The notes under the pieces: generated by a model
The model's database searches: none
Told to the model about the DNA's origin: nothing
The model's input: the letters and a program-made list of their open reading frames with translations, nothing else
Made by a program: the position numbers and the translations under genes
Source: Bordetella sp. BOR01
GTDB lineage: Bacteria; Pseudomonadota; Gammaproteobacteria; Burkholderiales; Burkholderiaceae_B
Reading direction: 5' to 3'
NCBI RefSeq assembly: GCF_019218885.1
Contig: NZ_JAHUWT010000001.1
Span: 124,001 to 188,000 of the forward strand
Length of the DNA: 64,000 nt
Part shown: positions 8,783-19,091 of the stretch, piece by piece
Numbering within the stretch: position 1 is the first letter of the stretch
Layout: each line of letters opens with the position of its first letter

Positions 8783-9487
8783 CTAGCCGCGCACGTAGTA
8801 GATGCGCATGGCCTGCTGGCGTTCGGAGGGATCCAGCACCTGGATGCGCACGGAACGCGGCGTGAAGCCTTCGGGCATCTCGGCCGCGCCTTGCGCCACC
8901 TGGTAGCGGCCCAGGCTGACTTCGATGGGGTCGAGTTCGATGGTGCCCGAACGGCCGTTGCGGTAGACGCCCTGTACCGCCAAGTGCAGCGTGCCCTTGA
9001 AGGCGGGGCCATCGCTGCTTTCGCGCATCAGCAGCACTTGGTAGTTCAGCTTGCCCGGATCACGGTTGAACGAGCCTGAACGCACGCCGATATCGGTGCC
9101 ACGCGGGTCGGGCGGAATGGCGTTCTGGAAGATCAGGAATTCCCGGTTCAGTTCCTGCATGCGGGCGCGGGCCTGTTCCAGTTCGGTCGTGGCCTGGTCG
9201 CGGGTGGTCTGGTTGGAGTCGCGCTGTTCGGTGGCCTCGGCAAGCTCGGTGCGCAGGCGCTGGCGGTCGAGGTTGGCGGCGTTCAGCTCGGATTGCAGTT
9301 GCTCGGACTGCTCGGCCGTCAGGCGCTGCGGTCCGTAATTGGCCTGCAGGAACAAGACGCCGCCGGCGCCCAGGCCTATGCCCACCAGCAGCAACACCAG
9401 CCAGCGCGGCATGCGGCGCGTGCGTTTGCCGGGCTGATAGACCGAAGGTTTGAAAACGGCCCGTTGCGAGCGTCCGAACATGCCCAT
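8783..9487 (-). CDS. Single-pass membrane protein with coiled coil (DUF6776-like)
   Basis: This 234-residue protein has a basic N terminus, one membrane segment (WLVLLLVGIGLGAGGVLFL, about residues 29-47), a coiled coil rich in Glu, Gln and Arg (about 58-115), and a compact C-terminal domain ending MRIYYVRG. The pattern agrees with DUF6776 proteins found next to cell-envelope genes in betaproteobacteria. The bulk should be periplasmic. Function is unknown. It lies downstream of amgK-murU on the same strand, 107 bases away, which suggests but does not prove an envelope role. Confidence 0.65.
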   Translation of the reverse strand: MGMFGRSQRAVFKPSVYQPGKRTRRMPRWLVLLLVGIGLGAGGVLFLQANYGPQRLTAEQSEQLQSELNAANLDRQRLRTELAEATEQRDSNQTTRDQATTELEQARARMQELNREFLIFQNAIPPDPRGTDIGVRSGSFNRDPGKLNYQVLLMRESSDGPAFKGTLHLAVQGVYRNGRSGTIELDPIEVSLGRYQVAQGAAEMPEGFTPRSVRIQVLDPSERQQAMRIYYVRG

Positions 9488-9594
9488 GCGAAAACCCTGT
9501 ATTTAATTGACGTGTGTTACCAGCAGATGGCCGGCCAACCCTAGAGAATAACGCGTGCCTGCCAATACAGGTTACGTCAGACAAGTCTGGTTGC

Positions 9595-11336
<1,742 letters not shown>

Positions 11337-11415
11337 GAGGGCCGTCTCGAAAGTGCGGTAGGGTTTGGTTGCGAACCGCGCGCGCCCCCGTGGCGAGGAT
11401 GGCGCGCGGCTTCTC

Positions 11416-11421
11416 TATAAT
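11416..11421 (+). promoter_or_regulatory. -10 box upstream of lptD
   Basis: A perfect TATAAT lies 120 bases before the lptD start, in the divergent amgK/lptD region. No good -35 stands 16-18 bases ahead of it (the bases there read GCGAGG), so an activator or another sigma factor may be involved. The leader would be long. Confidence 0.4.
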
Positions 11422-11541
11422 ACCGGGTCGTTCCCGTCGGCACGCGGTTTTGCGCGTGTCGTGCCCGGGCCACCACCGCCGCCATGCGTGTCCGCGCCGG
11501 GGCGGGTGTTTCTGTCGATAAGGTTTGCATTCACGGTGCAT

Positions 11542-13887
11542 ATGGTCCGGTGGTTGATCCTCTCTGCTGTCAGCTTGGCCGGGGCCGTTCACGCCCAGGG
11601 CAGCCAGGGAACTGTCCCGCCCGCCGACAAGCCCCAGTTGCGCCAGTCGATCCAGTTGCGCGAATCGCCCGGCTTGCGCGTGCACCAGTTGACCGACGAC
11701 CAGATCCCCGTCTTCACGGAAGCCGATCACCTGAAAGGCGACCCGGATGCCAACATCACCCTTACCGGCTCGGCCCAGGTGCGCCGCATCGACGGCGTGG
11801 TCAAGGGCGAGCGCATCGACTACGGCAGCGATACCGGTGAGGTCGACATCCAGGGCAGCGCCCGCCTGATGCGCGACGGCACCCTGGTAACCGGCCCGGC
11901 CGCGCAGTTCAACATCGACACCGACAGTGGCGAAATCGAATCGCCCGACTTCTGGATCGGCGCCAGCGGAGGCTTTGCCCGCGCCGAAAAGGCCGAGATC
12001 TTCAGTCGTTCGCAAATGCGGCTGACCACCGTGCAATACAGCGGCTGCCCGTGCCCCAATCCGGCCTGGTACATCAAGGCCGACAGCGTCGACCTCGATT
12101 TCGACGAAAACGAGGGCGTGGCGCGCAACGGCGTACTGTATTTCAAGGATGTGCCGCTGCTGGCCTCGCCCTACCTGACCTTCCCGGTCAAGAAAGAACG
12201 CAAGTCGGGCTTCCTGGTGCCCACCTATGGCCTGACCAGCAAAAGCGGCATCGACATATCGGTGCCTTACTACTTCAACCTGGCGCCCAACTACGACCTG
12301 ACCCTGCAGCCCCGCTACCTGAGCAAGCGCGGCCCGCAACTGGGCGCCGAATTCCGCTACCTGGGCGGCTCGTATGCGGGCAACGTGGTCGGCACCTACC
12401 TGTCCAGCGACAACGAAACCGGCGATTCCCGCTGGATGTTCCGCTCGCGGCACCAGCAACTGCTGGGCGGCGGCTTCTACGCCGACTGGGATTTCGCCAA
12501 GGTTTCCGACGACAACTACTTCCGCGACTTTTCCACGCTGGGGCTGAACGAGGCCTCCACGACCTACCTGCCGCAGCGGGGCCGGGTAGGCTGGAGCAAC
12601 CGCTACTGGCAGTCGTACGCGCAGGTCTACAAGTACCAGACCCTGCAAGATCCCGACGCCCCGTTGGCACCGCCCTACGACAAGGTGCCCGAGCTCTACC
12701 TGCAGGGCGCGCGCTACGACACGGGCGGCTTCGACCTCGAATGGACCAGCACCGCCGTGCGCTTCGAGCAGCCGCTGCTCAACCGGGTGCGCCTGGGGCC
12801 CGACGGCGACCGGCTCCAGACCTACGCCACCGCCGAGTATCCCATCGTGCGCCCGGGCTGGTTCGTGGTTCCGAAGGTGGGCATCAACTACACCCAATAC
12901 CAGACCGACTGGTATCGCCTGTCCGATAATCCGCGCTCCATGTCGCGCACCGTGCCTATTTTCTCGGTGGACGCCGGCATGGTCTTCGAGCGCGATACCA
13001 CCCTGTTCGGCAACGATTCCATCCAGACGCTCGAGCCGCGCCTGTACTACTTGCGCGTTCCGTATCGCGACCAATCCAAGATCCCGGTGTACGACACCAC
13101 GCTGGCCAACTTCAGCTTCGACCAGGCCTTCCAGGAAAACATCTACACGGGCGGCTGGGACCGCATCGCCAACGCCAACCAGCTCACCGCTGCCCTGACC
13201 ACCCGCTGGCTCGATGCCGACACTGGCTTCGAGCGCCTGTCGCTGTCGGCGGCGCAGCGCCTGTACTTTGAAGACCAGCGCGTCACCCTGCCAGGCGAGA
13301 CGCCGCGCGACAACGTGCGCTCCGACTTCCTGGTGGCGGCCGGCGCGGCCCTGACCGACACGCTCAGCACCGAAGTGGCGGCGCAGTACGATCCCTATCG
13401 CAACAACTGGTCGCGCGGGTTGATCAGCGCGCGCTGGCGGCCCCAGCGCCTGACGTCGGTGGCGCTGTCGTACCGTTACCAGCGCGACCCGCTGCCCGGC
13501 GTGGCCTACCAGCCGCGCGGCCAGGACCAGATCAGCCTGGCGTTCCAGTGGCCGTTCAGCGAACGCTGGTACGGGGTGGGGCGCATCGATTATTCCCTGC
13601 GTACCGAAGCGGCCACGGCGACCTCCGCGCGCGAGTCGCCACGCATCACCCAGGCTATCGCCGGCCTGGAATACAAGGGCGATTGCTGCTGGACCGGCCG
13701 TGTCGTGTTCCAGCGCTACGCCGTGTCGGCTTCCGATGCCAATACGGCGCTGTTCTTCCAACTGGAACTGAGCGGCCTGGGCTCGCTGGGTACAGATCCC
13801 ATGAGCCTGCTGAACAAGAGCATCCCGGGGTATCAGCCTGTGACGCCTCCGACGCCTCAGGGCACGACATTTGAAAGGTATGAATGA
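11542..13887 (+). CDS. lptD: LPS-assembly protein LptD
   Basis: This 781-residue outer-membrane beta-barrel inserts lipopolysaccharide into the outer leaflet together with LptE. A signal peptide (MVRWLILSAVSLAGAVHA) is followed by the periplasmic beta-jellyroll (about 55-195) and the barrel to the C terminus. The mature protein holds only four cysteines: a CPC pair in SGCPCPNPAW near residue 169 and a CC pair in KGDCCWTG near residue 716. The start is uncertain: ATG 11542 and GTG 11536 are both in frame, and the open frame extends further without signal-peptide character. SurA, which helps fold LptD, follows with an ATGA overlap. Confidence 0.92.
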   Translation: MVRWLILSAVSLAGAVHAQGSQGTVPPADKPQLRQSIQLRESPGLRVHQLTDDQIPVFTEADHLKGDPDANITLTGSAQVRRIDGVVKGERIDYGSDTGEVDIQGSARLMRDGTLVTGPAAQFNIDTDSGEIESPDFWIGASGGFARAEKAEIFSRSQMRLTTVQYSGCPCPNPAWYIKADSVDLDFDENEGVARNGVLYFKDVPLLASPYLTFPVKKERKSGFLVPTYGLTSKSGIDISVPYYFNLAPNYDLTLQPRYLSKRGPQLGAEFRYLGGSYAGNVVGTYLSSDNETGDSRWMFRSRHQQLLGGGFYADWDFAKVSDDNYFRDFSTLGLNEASTTYLPQRGRVGWSNRYWQSYAQVYKYQTLQDPDAPLAPPYDKVPELYLQGARYDTGGFDLEWTSTAVRFEQPLLNRVRLGPDGDRLQTYATAEYPIVRPGWFVVPKVGINYTQYQTDWYRLSDNPRSMSRTVPIFSVDAGMVFERDTTLFGNDSIQTLEPRLYYLRVPYRDQSKIPVYDTTLANFSFDQAFQENIYTGGWDRIANANQLTAALTTRWLDADTGFERLSLSAAQRLYFEDQRVTLPGETPRDNVRSDFLVAAGAALTDTLSTEVAAQYDPYRNNWSRGLISARWRPQRLTSVALSYRYQRDPLPGVAYQPRGQDQISLAFQWPFSERWYGVGRIDYSLRTEAATATSARESPRITQAIAGLEYKGDCCWTGRVVFQRYAVSASDANTALFFQLELSGLGSLGTDPMSLLNKSIPGYQPVTPPTPQGTTFERYE

Positions 13888-15464
13888 TGCGTAGCTTGCA
13901 CCTCTTGCGCCGGCTGCCCGGCAACCTGCTGGTTCTGGCCGCCTGCGCCGGCGTTTCCGCCGTGCATGCACAGCAGCCGCCCAGGCCGCAGCCTCCTGCT
14001 GCCGGCGCCAAGCCGGGGGCGGCTGCAAGCCAGCCCGTGCAGCCGCGAGAACAGTTCGTCGACGGCATCGCTGCCGTGGTCAACAAAGATGTGATCACGC
14101 TGCGTGAAGTCGACAGCGCCGCGCTCCGCGCCACCGAAGACCTGAAGCACCGCGGCATCCAGGTGCCGCCGCCGGAAATCCTGCGCAGGCAAGTGCTGCA
14201 AAGCCTGATCATGGACCGCCTGCAAAAGCAAGAGGCCGACCGCCTGGGGATCCGTGTCAACGATGCGCAGATCGACCAAGCCATCGAGACCATCGCCGGG
14301 CGCAACCGCATTCCGGCGGCGCAGATGCGCACCGAGATCGAAAAATCCGGCATTTCGTGGGCCCAGTACCGCGAATCCCTGGCGAGCGACATCCGCATGA
14401 ACCGCCTGCGCCAGCGCGCGGTGGATTCCAACATCATCATCACCGATGCCGAGGTCGACGCTTTCCTGAAAGACCGCGAGCACAATCCCAGCGCCGGTGC
14501 CGGCATGAACGCTCCGGCGCCCGGCCAGCCGGCCCCGCCATCGGCGCCGCCGGCCCAATCCGGGCCCGAGCAGGTGGCGCTGGCGCAGATACTGGTGCGC
14601 GTGCCCGAAGGTGCCAGTTCGACCGATGTGGCGGCCTTGCGCAAGAAAGCCGAAGGCATACTGGCGCAGTTGAAGCAGGGCGGCGATTTCGCAAGCCTGG
14701 CGGCCTCGTCGTCCGATGGCCCCGAAGCGCTGCAAGGCGGTGTCATGGGCGCGCGCCCGCTCGACGGCTGGCCCGACCTGTTCGTCAAGGCGATTGCATC
14801 GCTGCAGCAGGGCCAGGTCAGCGGCCTGGTCCAAAGCGGCAACGGCTTTCATATCCTGAAGGTGCTGGACCGGGCCGGCGGCCGCGCCGCTGCGCCCCAG
14901 CAACCGGCCGCACCCCAGCAGCCGGCGGCACCCCAGACACCGGTAGCGCCCCAGCCGGGCGCGGGCATGCCGGCCCACCAAGGCCCGGTCCAGGTTACGC
15001 AAACGCACGCACGGCATATCCTGATCAAGACCTCGGCCGTCATGAGCGACGACCAGGCCCGCCAGCGCCTGGAGCAGATCCGCCAGCGCATCGTCAATGG
15101 CGGCGCGTCGTTCAGCGACATGGCCCGCCAGTATTCGCAGGACGCCAATGCGCCGCAGGGCGGCGATCTGGGCTGGGTCAACCCCGGCGAGATGGTGCCC
15201 GCGTTCGAGCAGGCCATGAATGCGTTGTCGGTGGGCGGCATCAGCCAGCCTGTGCTGTCGCCGTTCGGATGGCACCTGATCCAGGTCGAAGAGCGCCGCG
15301 AGCACGATGTCAGCGATGAACTGCAGCGCATGCAGGCGCGCCAGATCCTGTTCGAGCGCCGCGCCGAGCCGGCCTTCGAAGACTGGCTGGCGCAATTGCG
15401 CAACGAGGCCTACATCGACAACCGCCTCGAAAAGCAAGACCGCCTCGAGCAGAACAACCAGTGA
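13884..15464 (+). CDS. surA: Periplasmic chaperone / peptidyl-prolyl isomerase SurA
   Basis: This 526-residue periplasmic protein has a signal peptide cut near VHA-QQ (residue 29), the SurA N-terminal chaperone domain (about 55-200), a parvulin domain P1 (about 230-330), a Pro/Gln/Ala linker (331-370) and parvulin P2 (about 371-475) with HARHILIKT and [12 protein letters not shown]. It escorts outer-membrane proteins, LptD among them, to the Bam complex. It is about 100 residues longer than the E. coli protein because of the PA-rich stretches at 203-228 and 331-370. Its ATG overlaps the lptD stop, and rsmA follows 19 bases later. Confidence 0.93.
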   Translation: MMRSLHLLRRLPGNLLVLAACAGVSAVHAQQPPRPQPPAAGAKPGAAASQPVQPREQFVDGIAAVVNKDVITLREVDSAALRATEDLKHRGIQVPPPEILRRQVLQSLIMDRLQKQEADRLGIRVNDAQIDQAIETIAGRNRIPAAQMRTEIEKSGISWAQYRESLASDIRMNRLRQRAVDSNIIITDAEVDAFLKDREHNPSAGAGMNAPAPGQPAPPSAPPAQSGPEQVALAQILVRVPEGASSTDVAALRKKAEGILAQLKQGGDFASLAASSSDGPEALQGGVMGARPLDGWPDLFVKAIASLQQGQVSGLVQSGNGFHILKVLDRAGGRAAAPQQPAAPQQPAAPQTPVAPQPGAGMPAHQGPVQVTQTHARHILIKTSAVMSDDQARQRLEQIRQRIVNGGASFSDMARQYSQDANAPQGGDLGWVNPGEMVPAFEQAMNALSVGGISQPVLSPFGWHLIQVEERREHDVSDELQRMQARQILFERRAEPAFEDWLAQLRNEAYIDNRLEKQDRLEQNNQ

Positions 15465-15483
15465 ACACGGCCGTGAGCCCATC

Positions 15484-16272
15484 ATGAGCAGGCACCAGGC
15501 GCGCAAGCGCTTTGGGCAACACTTCCTGACCGACGAAAGCGTGGTCGACGGCATCGTGCGGGCCATTGCGCCCGCGCGCGATGACCGCGTGGTCGAGATC
15601 GGCCCGGGTCTGTCGGCCCTGACGCAGCCCCTGCTGCGCGGCCTGGCTCACCTGACCGTGGTCGAGATCGACCGCGACCTGGCGGCGCGCCTGCGCAACA
15701 AATATCCGCCCGAGCACCTGACGGTGATCGAGGCCGATGCCCTGACCGTGGATTTCGCCAGCCTGGGCGAACGCCTGCGGGTGGTCGGCAACTTGCCCTA
15801 CAACATCTCCAGCCCGCTGCTGTTTCACCTGATGCCAGCCGCCGACAGAGTGCGCGACCAGCATTTCATGCTGCAGCGGGAAGTCATCGACCGCATGGTG
15901 GCCCAGCCCGGCAGCGCCGATTACGGCCGGCTGTCGGTCATGCTGCAATCGCGCTACCGCATGGACAAGCTGTTCGACGTGCCGCCCGAAGCCTTCGACC
16001 CGCCGCCCCGGGTGGTGTCGGCGGTGGTGCGCATGGTGCCGCTGCCCGCCGACCGCTTGCGTCCGGCCAGCGATGCGGCCTTGCAGGCCGTGGTGGCGCG
16101 GGCGTTTGCACAGCGCCGCAAGATGCTGCGGCGCGGCCTGGGCGACTGGGCCGCGCTGGTGCCCTGGGAAGCCCTGGATATTGCGCCCACGGCGCGCGCC
16201 GAGGAAGTGTCGGTCGAGAAATTCATCCGCCTGACCGACGCATTGCTGCAAGCCGGCGCGCTACCCGCCTAG
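15484..16272 (+). CDS. rsmA: 16S rRNA (adenine1518/1519-N6) dimethyltransferase
   Basis: This is the 262-residue RsmA/KsgA enzyme. It dimethylates two adenosines in the 3'-terminal helix of 16S rRNA late in 30S assembly, using S-adenosylmethionine. Visible motifs are the opening [10 protein letters not shown], motif [12 protein letters not shown] (37-47), the catalytic NLPYNIS (103-109) and the C-terminal [11 protein letters not shown]. The start at 15484 is set by this standard opening. It follows surA by 19 bases. The pdxA gene that often stands between surA and rsmA is not present here. Confidence 0.95.
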   Translation: MSRHQARKRFGQHFLTDESVVDGIVRAIAPARDDRVVEIGPGLSALTQPLLRGLAHLTVVEIDRDLAARLRNKYPPEHLTVIEADALTVDFASLGERLRVVGNLPYNISSPLLFHLMPAADRVRDQHFMLQREVIDRMVAQPGSADYGRLSVMLQSRYRMDKLFDVPPEAFDPPPRVVSAVVRMVPLPADRLRPASDAALQAVVARAFAQRRKMLRRGLGDWAALVPWEALDIAPTARAEEVSVEKFIRLTDALLQAGALPA

Positions 16273-16318
16273 GGCCGTTCAGCGGCAGGCCTTCGCGATA
16301 AAACCGGGGCGGGCCCGC

Positions 16319-17461
16319 CTACAGCATGCGCTTGCTGGCCGCCAACCATAGCTGGGTAACATCGCGGGCGCGGTCGCACAGGTACTGCGCCGCGTTTTCG
16401 CATGCCTGTTGCAGGCTGACCGGCCCAGGGGCCAGGCTGAACGCCGCGGTGATGCCGCCAGCGTGCAGGTCTTGGTAGCCTTCGCCCAGCGAGCCCGCCA
16501 GTGCCACCACCGGCACCCCCGCCTGCCGCGCAATGCGCGCGACCCCGGCTGGCGTCTTGCCGCGCAGGGTCTGGGCGTCCATGCGGCCTTCGCCGGTGAA
16601 GGCCAGCGCCGCGCCTTCCATGGCCTGCGCCAGCTTGCCCAGTTCGGCGACCACTTCCACGCCGGGGCGAAAGCGCGCGTCCAGGAAGGCGTGCGCAGCG
16701 TAGCCCAGGCCGCCAGCGGCGCCGGCGCCCGGCGCATCGCGTACGTCGCGGCCCAGGTGGCGTGCGCAGACATCGGCCAGCCGTGCCAGGCTGCGGTCCA
16801 GCAGCTCGACTTGGTCGGGCGATGCGCCTTTTTGCGGGCCGAACGTGTGCGAGGCGCCGTGCGGTCCGCACAAAGGGTTGTCGACGTCCGAGGCGATATC
16901 GATCTGGACGTCGGCCAGGCGCCGGTCCAGGCCCTGGGTATCGATATGGTCGAGCTGCTGCAAGGCGCCGCCGCCAGGCGGCAGGTCGCAGCCATCGGCG
17001 TCCAGGAAGCGCACGCCCAGGGCCGCCAGCAGGCCGGCGCCGCCATCGTTGGTGGCCGATCCGCCCAGGCCCAGGATGATGCGGCGCGCACCCGCATCCA
17101 GCGCGGCGCGCAGCAGTTCGCCCACGCCGCCGCTGCTGGCGCGCAGCGGGTCGCGTCGTTCGGGCGGGGTTTGTTCCAGGCCGGCAGCGGCGGCCATTTC
17201 GATGACGGCCGTGCCGTCGTCCAGCCAACCCCATGCGGCCTGCAGCGATTCGCCCAGCGCGCCGCTGACGGGAGTGGTGCGCCACTGGCCGCCGGTGGCG
17301 GCCAATACCGCGGCCACCGTGCCTTCGCCGCCATCGGCCATGGGTACGCATAGCGTTTGCGCGCCAGGGTAGGCCTGCTTGATGCCGCGCTCGATGGCAG
17401 CCGCGGCGTTGGGGGCGGACAGGCTTTCTTTGAACGAATCGGGGGCGATGACGATTTTCAC
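16319..17461 (-). CDS. Glycerate kinase (GlxK/GarK family)
   Basis: This 380-residue enzyme opens VKIVIAPDSFKESLSA and carries MADGGEGT, ILGLGGSATNDGGAGLL and FTGEGRMDAQ, all diagnostic of bacterial glycerate kinase type 1. It makes 2-phosphoglycerate (or 3-phosphoglycerate in some relatives) from D-glycerate and ATP at the end of glyoxylate, tartronate or glucarate breakdown. The GTG at 17461 is the only start that gives the standard N terminus; its ribosome-binding site is weak. It is divergent from pyruvate kinase, which consumes the product one step later, so the pairing makes metabolic sense. Confidence 0.9.
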   Translation of the reverse strand: MKIVIAPDSFKESLSAPNAAAAIERGIKQAYPGAQTLCVPMADGGEGTVAAVLAATGGQWRTTPVSGALGESLQAAWGWLDDGTAVIEMAAAAGLEQTPPERRDPLRASSGGVGELLRAALDAGARRIILGLGGSATNDGGAGLLAALGVRFLDADGCDLPPGGGALQQLDHIDTQGLDRRLADVQIDIASDVDNPLCGPHGASHTFGPQKGASPDQVELLDRSLARLADVCARHLGRDVRDAPGAGAAGGLGYAAHAFLDARFRPGVEVVAELGKLAQAMEGAALAFTGEGRMDAQTLRGKTPAGVARIARQAGVPVVALAGSLGEGYQDLHAGGITAAFSLAPGPVSLQQACENAAQYLCDRARDVTQLWLAASKRML

Positions 17462-17572
17462 GGAAGTCGGTGGCAAGAGTGCAACGTAGTCGGATCGAGT
17501 ATGCCCATAATACCCGCGGCCGGGGCGGGCGTCGTACCATAGCGAATTCGTCGTTTCGCCTGAGGGATATCC

Positions 17573-19015
17573 ATGTCCGTATTGCGCCGCACCAAAATCG
17601 TCGCCACGCTGGGGCCATCCACGTCCACGCCCGAGCAACTGGAAGCGCTTGTGCGGGCCGGCATCGATGTCGCCCGGCTGAATTTCTCGCACGGCACGGC
17701 CGACGACCACCGCGAGCGGGCGCGCCTGGTGCGCGAGATCGCCGCGAAGCAGGGCCGCTTCGTGGCCCTGATGGGCGACTTGCAGGGCCCCAAGATCCGC
17801 ATCGCGCGCTTTGCCGACAAGCAAGTGGTGCTGCGCGCCGGGCAGCCGTTCACGCTGTCGAACAGCTATCCCAAGGACGCCGGCGATGCCTCCATCGTGG
17901 GTATCGACTACCCCGAACTGGTGCAAGACTGCAAGCCAGGCGATGAGCTGCTGCTGGACGACGGCCGCGTGGTGCTGGTGGTGGATCGCATTGTCGACGA
18001 TGCGGTGCACACCACCGTTACGGTGGGCGGCCCCTTGTCGAACAACAAGGGCATCAACCGGCGCGGCGGCGGCCTGTCGGCGCCCAGCCTTACCGATAAA
18101 GACCGCGCCGATATCCTGGTGGCGGCCGAGCTCGAGCTGGACTACGTGGCGGTTTCGTTTCCGCGCTATGGACGCGATATCGACGAGGCCCGCCAATTGG
18201 TGCGCGCCGCCGGCAGCGAGGCCTGGATCATCGCCAAGATCGAGCGCGCCGAGGCCGTGGTCGACGACGAGGCGCTCGATTCGCTGATCCGCGCCAGCGA
18301 CGGCGTCATGGTGGCGCGCGGCGACCTGGGTGTCGAGGTAGGCGATGCCGAACTGGTGGGTATCCAGAAGCGCATCATCCAGCATGCGCGCACGTTGAAC
18401 AAAGTGGTGATCACGGCCACCCAGATGATGGAATCGATGATCTCAAGCCCGCTGCCCACGCGGGCCGAGGTCTCGGACGTGGCCAATGCGGTGCTGGACT
18501 ACACCGACGCGGTGATGCTGTCGGCCGAAAGCGCATCGGGGCAATTTCCGGCCGAAGCTGTGCAGGCCATGGCGCGGGTCTGCCTGGGCGCCGAAAAGCA
18601 TCCGACCACCACGCATTCGCATCACCGGCTGGGCGAGACGTTCTCGCGCTGCGACGAAACCATCGCCCTGGCGGCAATGTACGCGGCCAACCATTTTCCC
18701 GGCGTCAAGGCCATTGTTGCGTTGACGGAAAGCGGCCATACCCCGCTGATCATGTCGCGCATCCGTTCGGGGGTGCCCATTTACTGCTACAGCCCGCACA
18801 GCCAGACCCAGCATCGGGTGGCGATGTTCCGCGGCGTGTACACGGTGCCGTTCGACCCAGCCGCGTACGACCCGGCCGAGCTCAGCAATGCCGCCATCGA
18901 CGAACTGAAAAAGCGCGGCCGTGTGCAGGCGGGCGACTGGGTCATCCTGACCAAGGGCGATTTCTACCGCGACAGCGGTGGAACCAACGGCATGAAGATC
19001 CTGATGGTGGAATGA
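17573..19015 (+). CDS. pyk: Pyruvate kinase
   Basis: This 480-residue cytoplasmic enzyme converts phosphoenolpyruvate and ADP to pyruvate and ATP. It opens RRTKIVATLGPS and contains ARLNFSHG, DLQGPKIR, the catalytic-lysine segment WIIAKIERAEAV, the metal loop MVARGDLGVE and TATQMMESM. The last domain (about residue 345 on) is the regulatory C domain. The ATG at 17573 is preceded by GAGGGAT. It faces glycerate kinase across 111 bases, in which I see only weak promoter-like sequence around 17506-17512. Confidence 0.95.
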   Translation: MSVLRRTKIVATLGPSTSTPEQLEALVRAGIDVARLNFSHGTADDHRERARLVREIAAKQGRFVALMGDLQGPKIRIARFADKQVVLRAGQPFTLSNSYPKDAGDASIVGIDYPELVQDCKPGDELLLDDGRVVLVVDRIVDDAVHTTVTVGGPLSNNKGINRRGGGLSAPSLTDKDRADILVAAELELDYVAVSFPRYGRDIDEARQLVRAAGSEAWIIAKIERAEAVVDDEALDSLIRASDGVMVARGDLGVEVGDAELVGIQKRIIQHARTLNKVVITATQMMESMISSPLPTRAEVSDVANAVLDYTDAVMLSAESASGQFPAEAVQAMARVCLGAEKHPTTTHSHHRLGETFSRCDETIALAAMYAANHFPGVKAIVALTESGHTPLIMSRIRSGVPIYCYSPHSQTQHRVAMFRGVYTVPFDPAAYDPAELSNAAIDELKKRGRVQAGDWVILTKGDFYRDSGGTNGMKILMVE

Positions 19016-19032
19016 CGCCGGCGGCAACCCGG

Positions 19033-19060
19033 GGCCATGCATGCCGCCGCATGCATGGCC
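19033..19060. terminator. Perfect 12-bp stem-loop between converging genes
   Basis: GGCCATGCATGC (19033-19044) and GCATGCATGGCC (19049-19060) form a perfect 12-bp stem with a CGCC loop. It begins 17 bases past the pyk stop and faces the end of the convergent membrane-protein gene. There is no T-run on either side, so it may end transcription only weakly or may protect mRNA 3' ends. Confidence 0.5.
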
Positions 19061-19091
19061 AACCCGGCTGCGCGGCAATGCCGCACACCCT

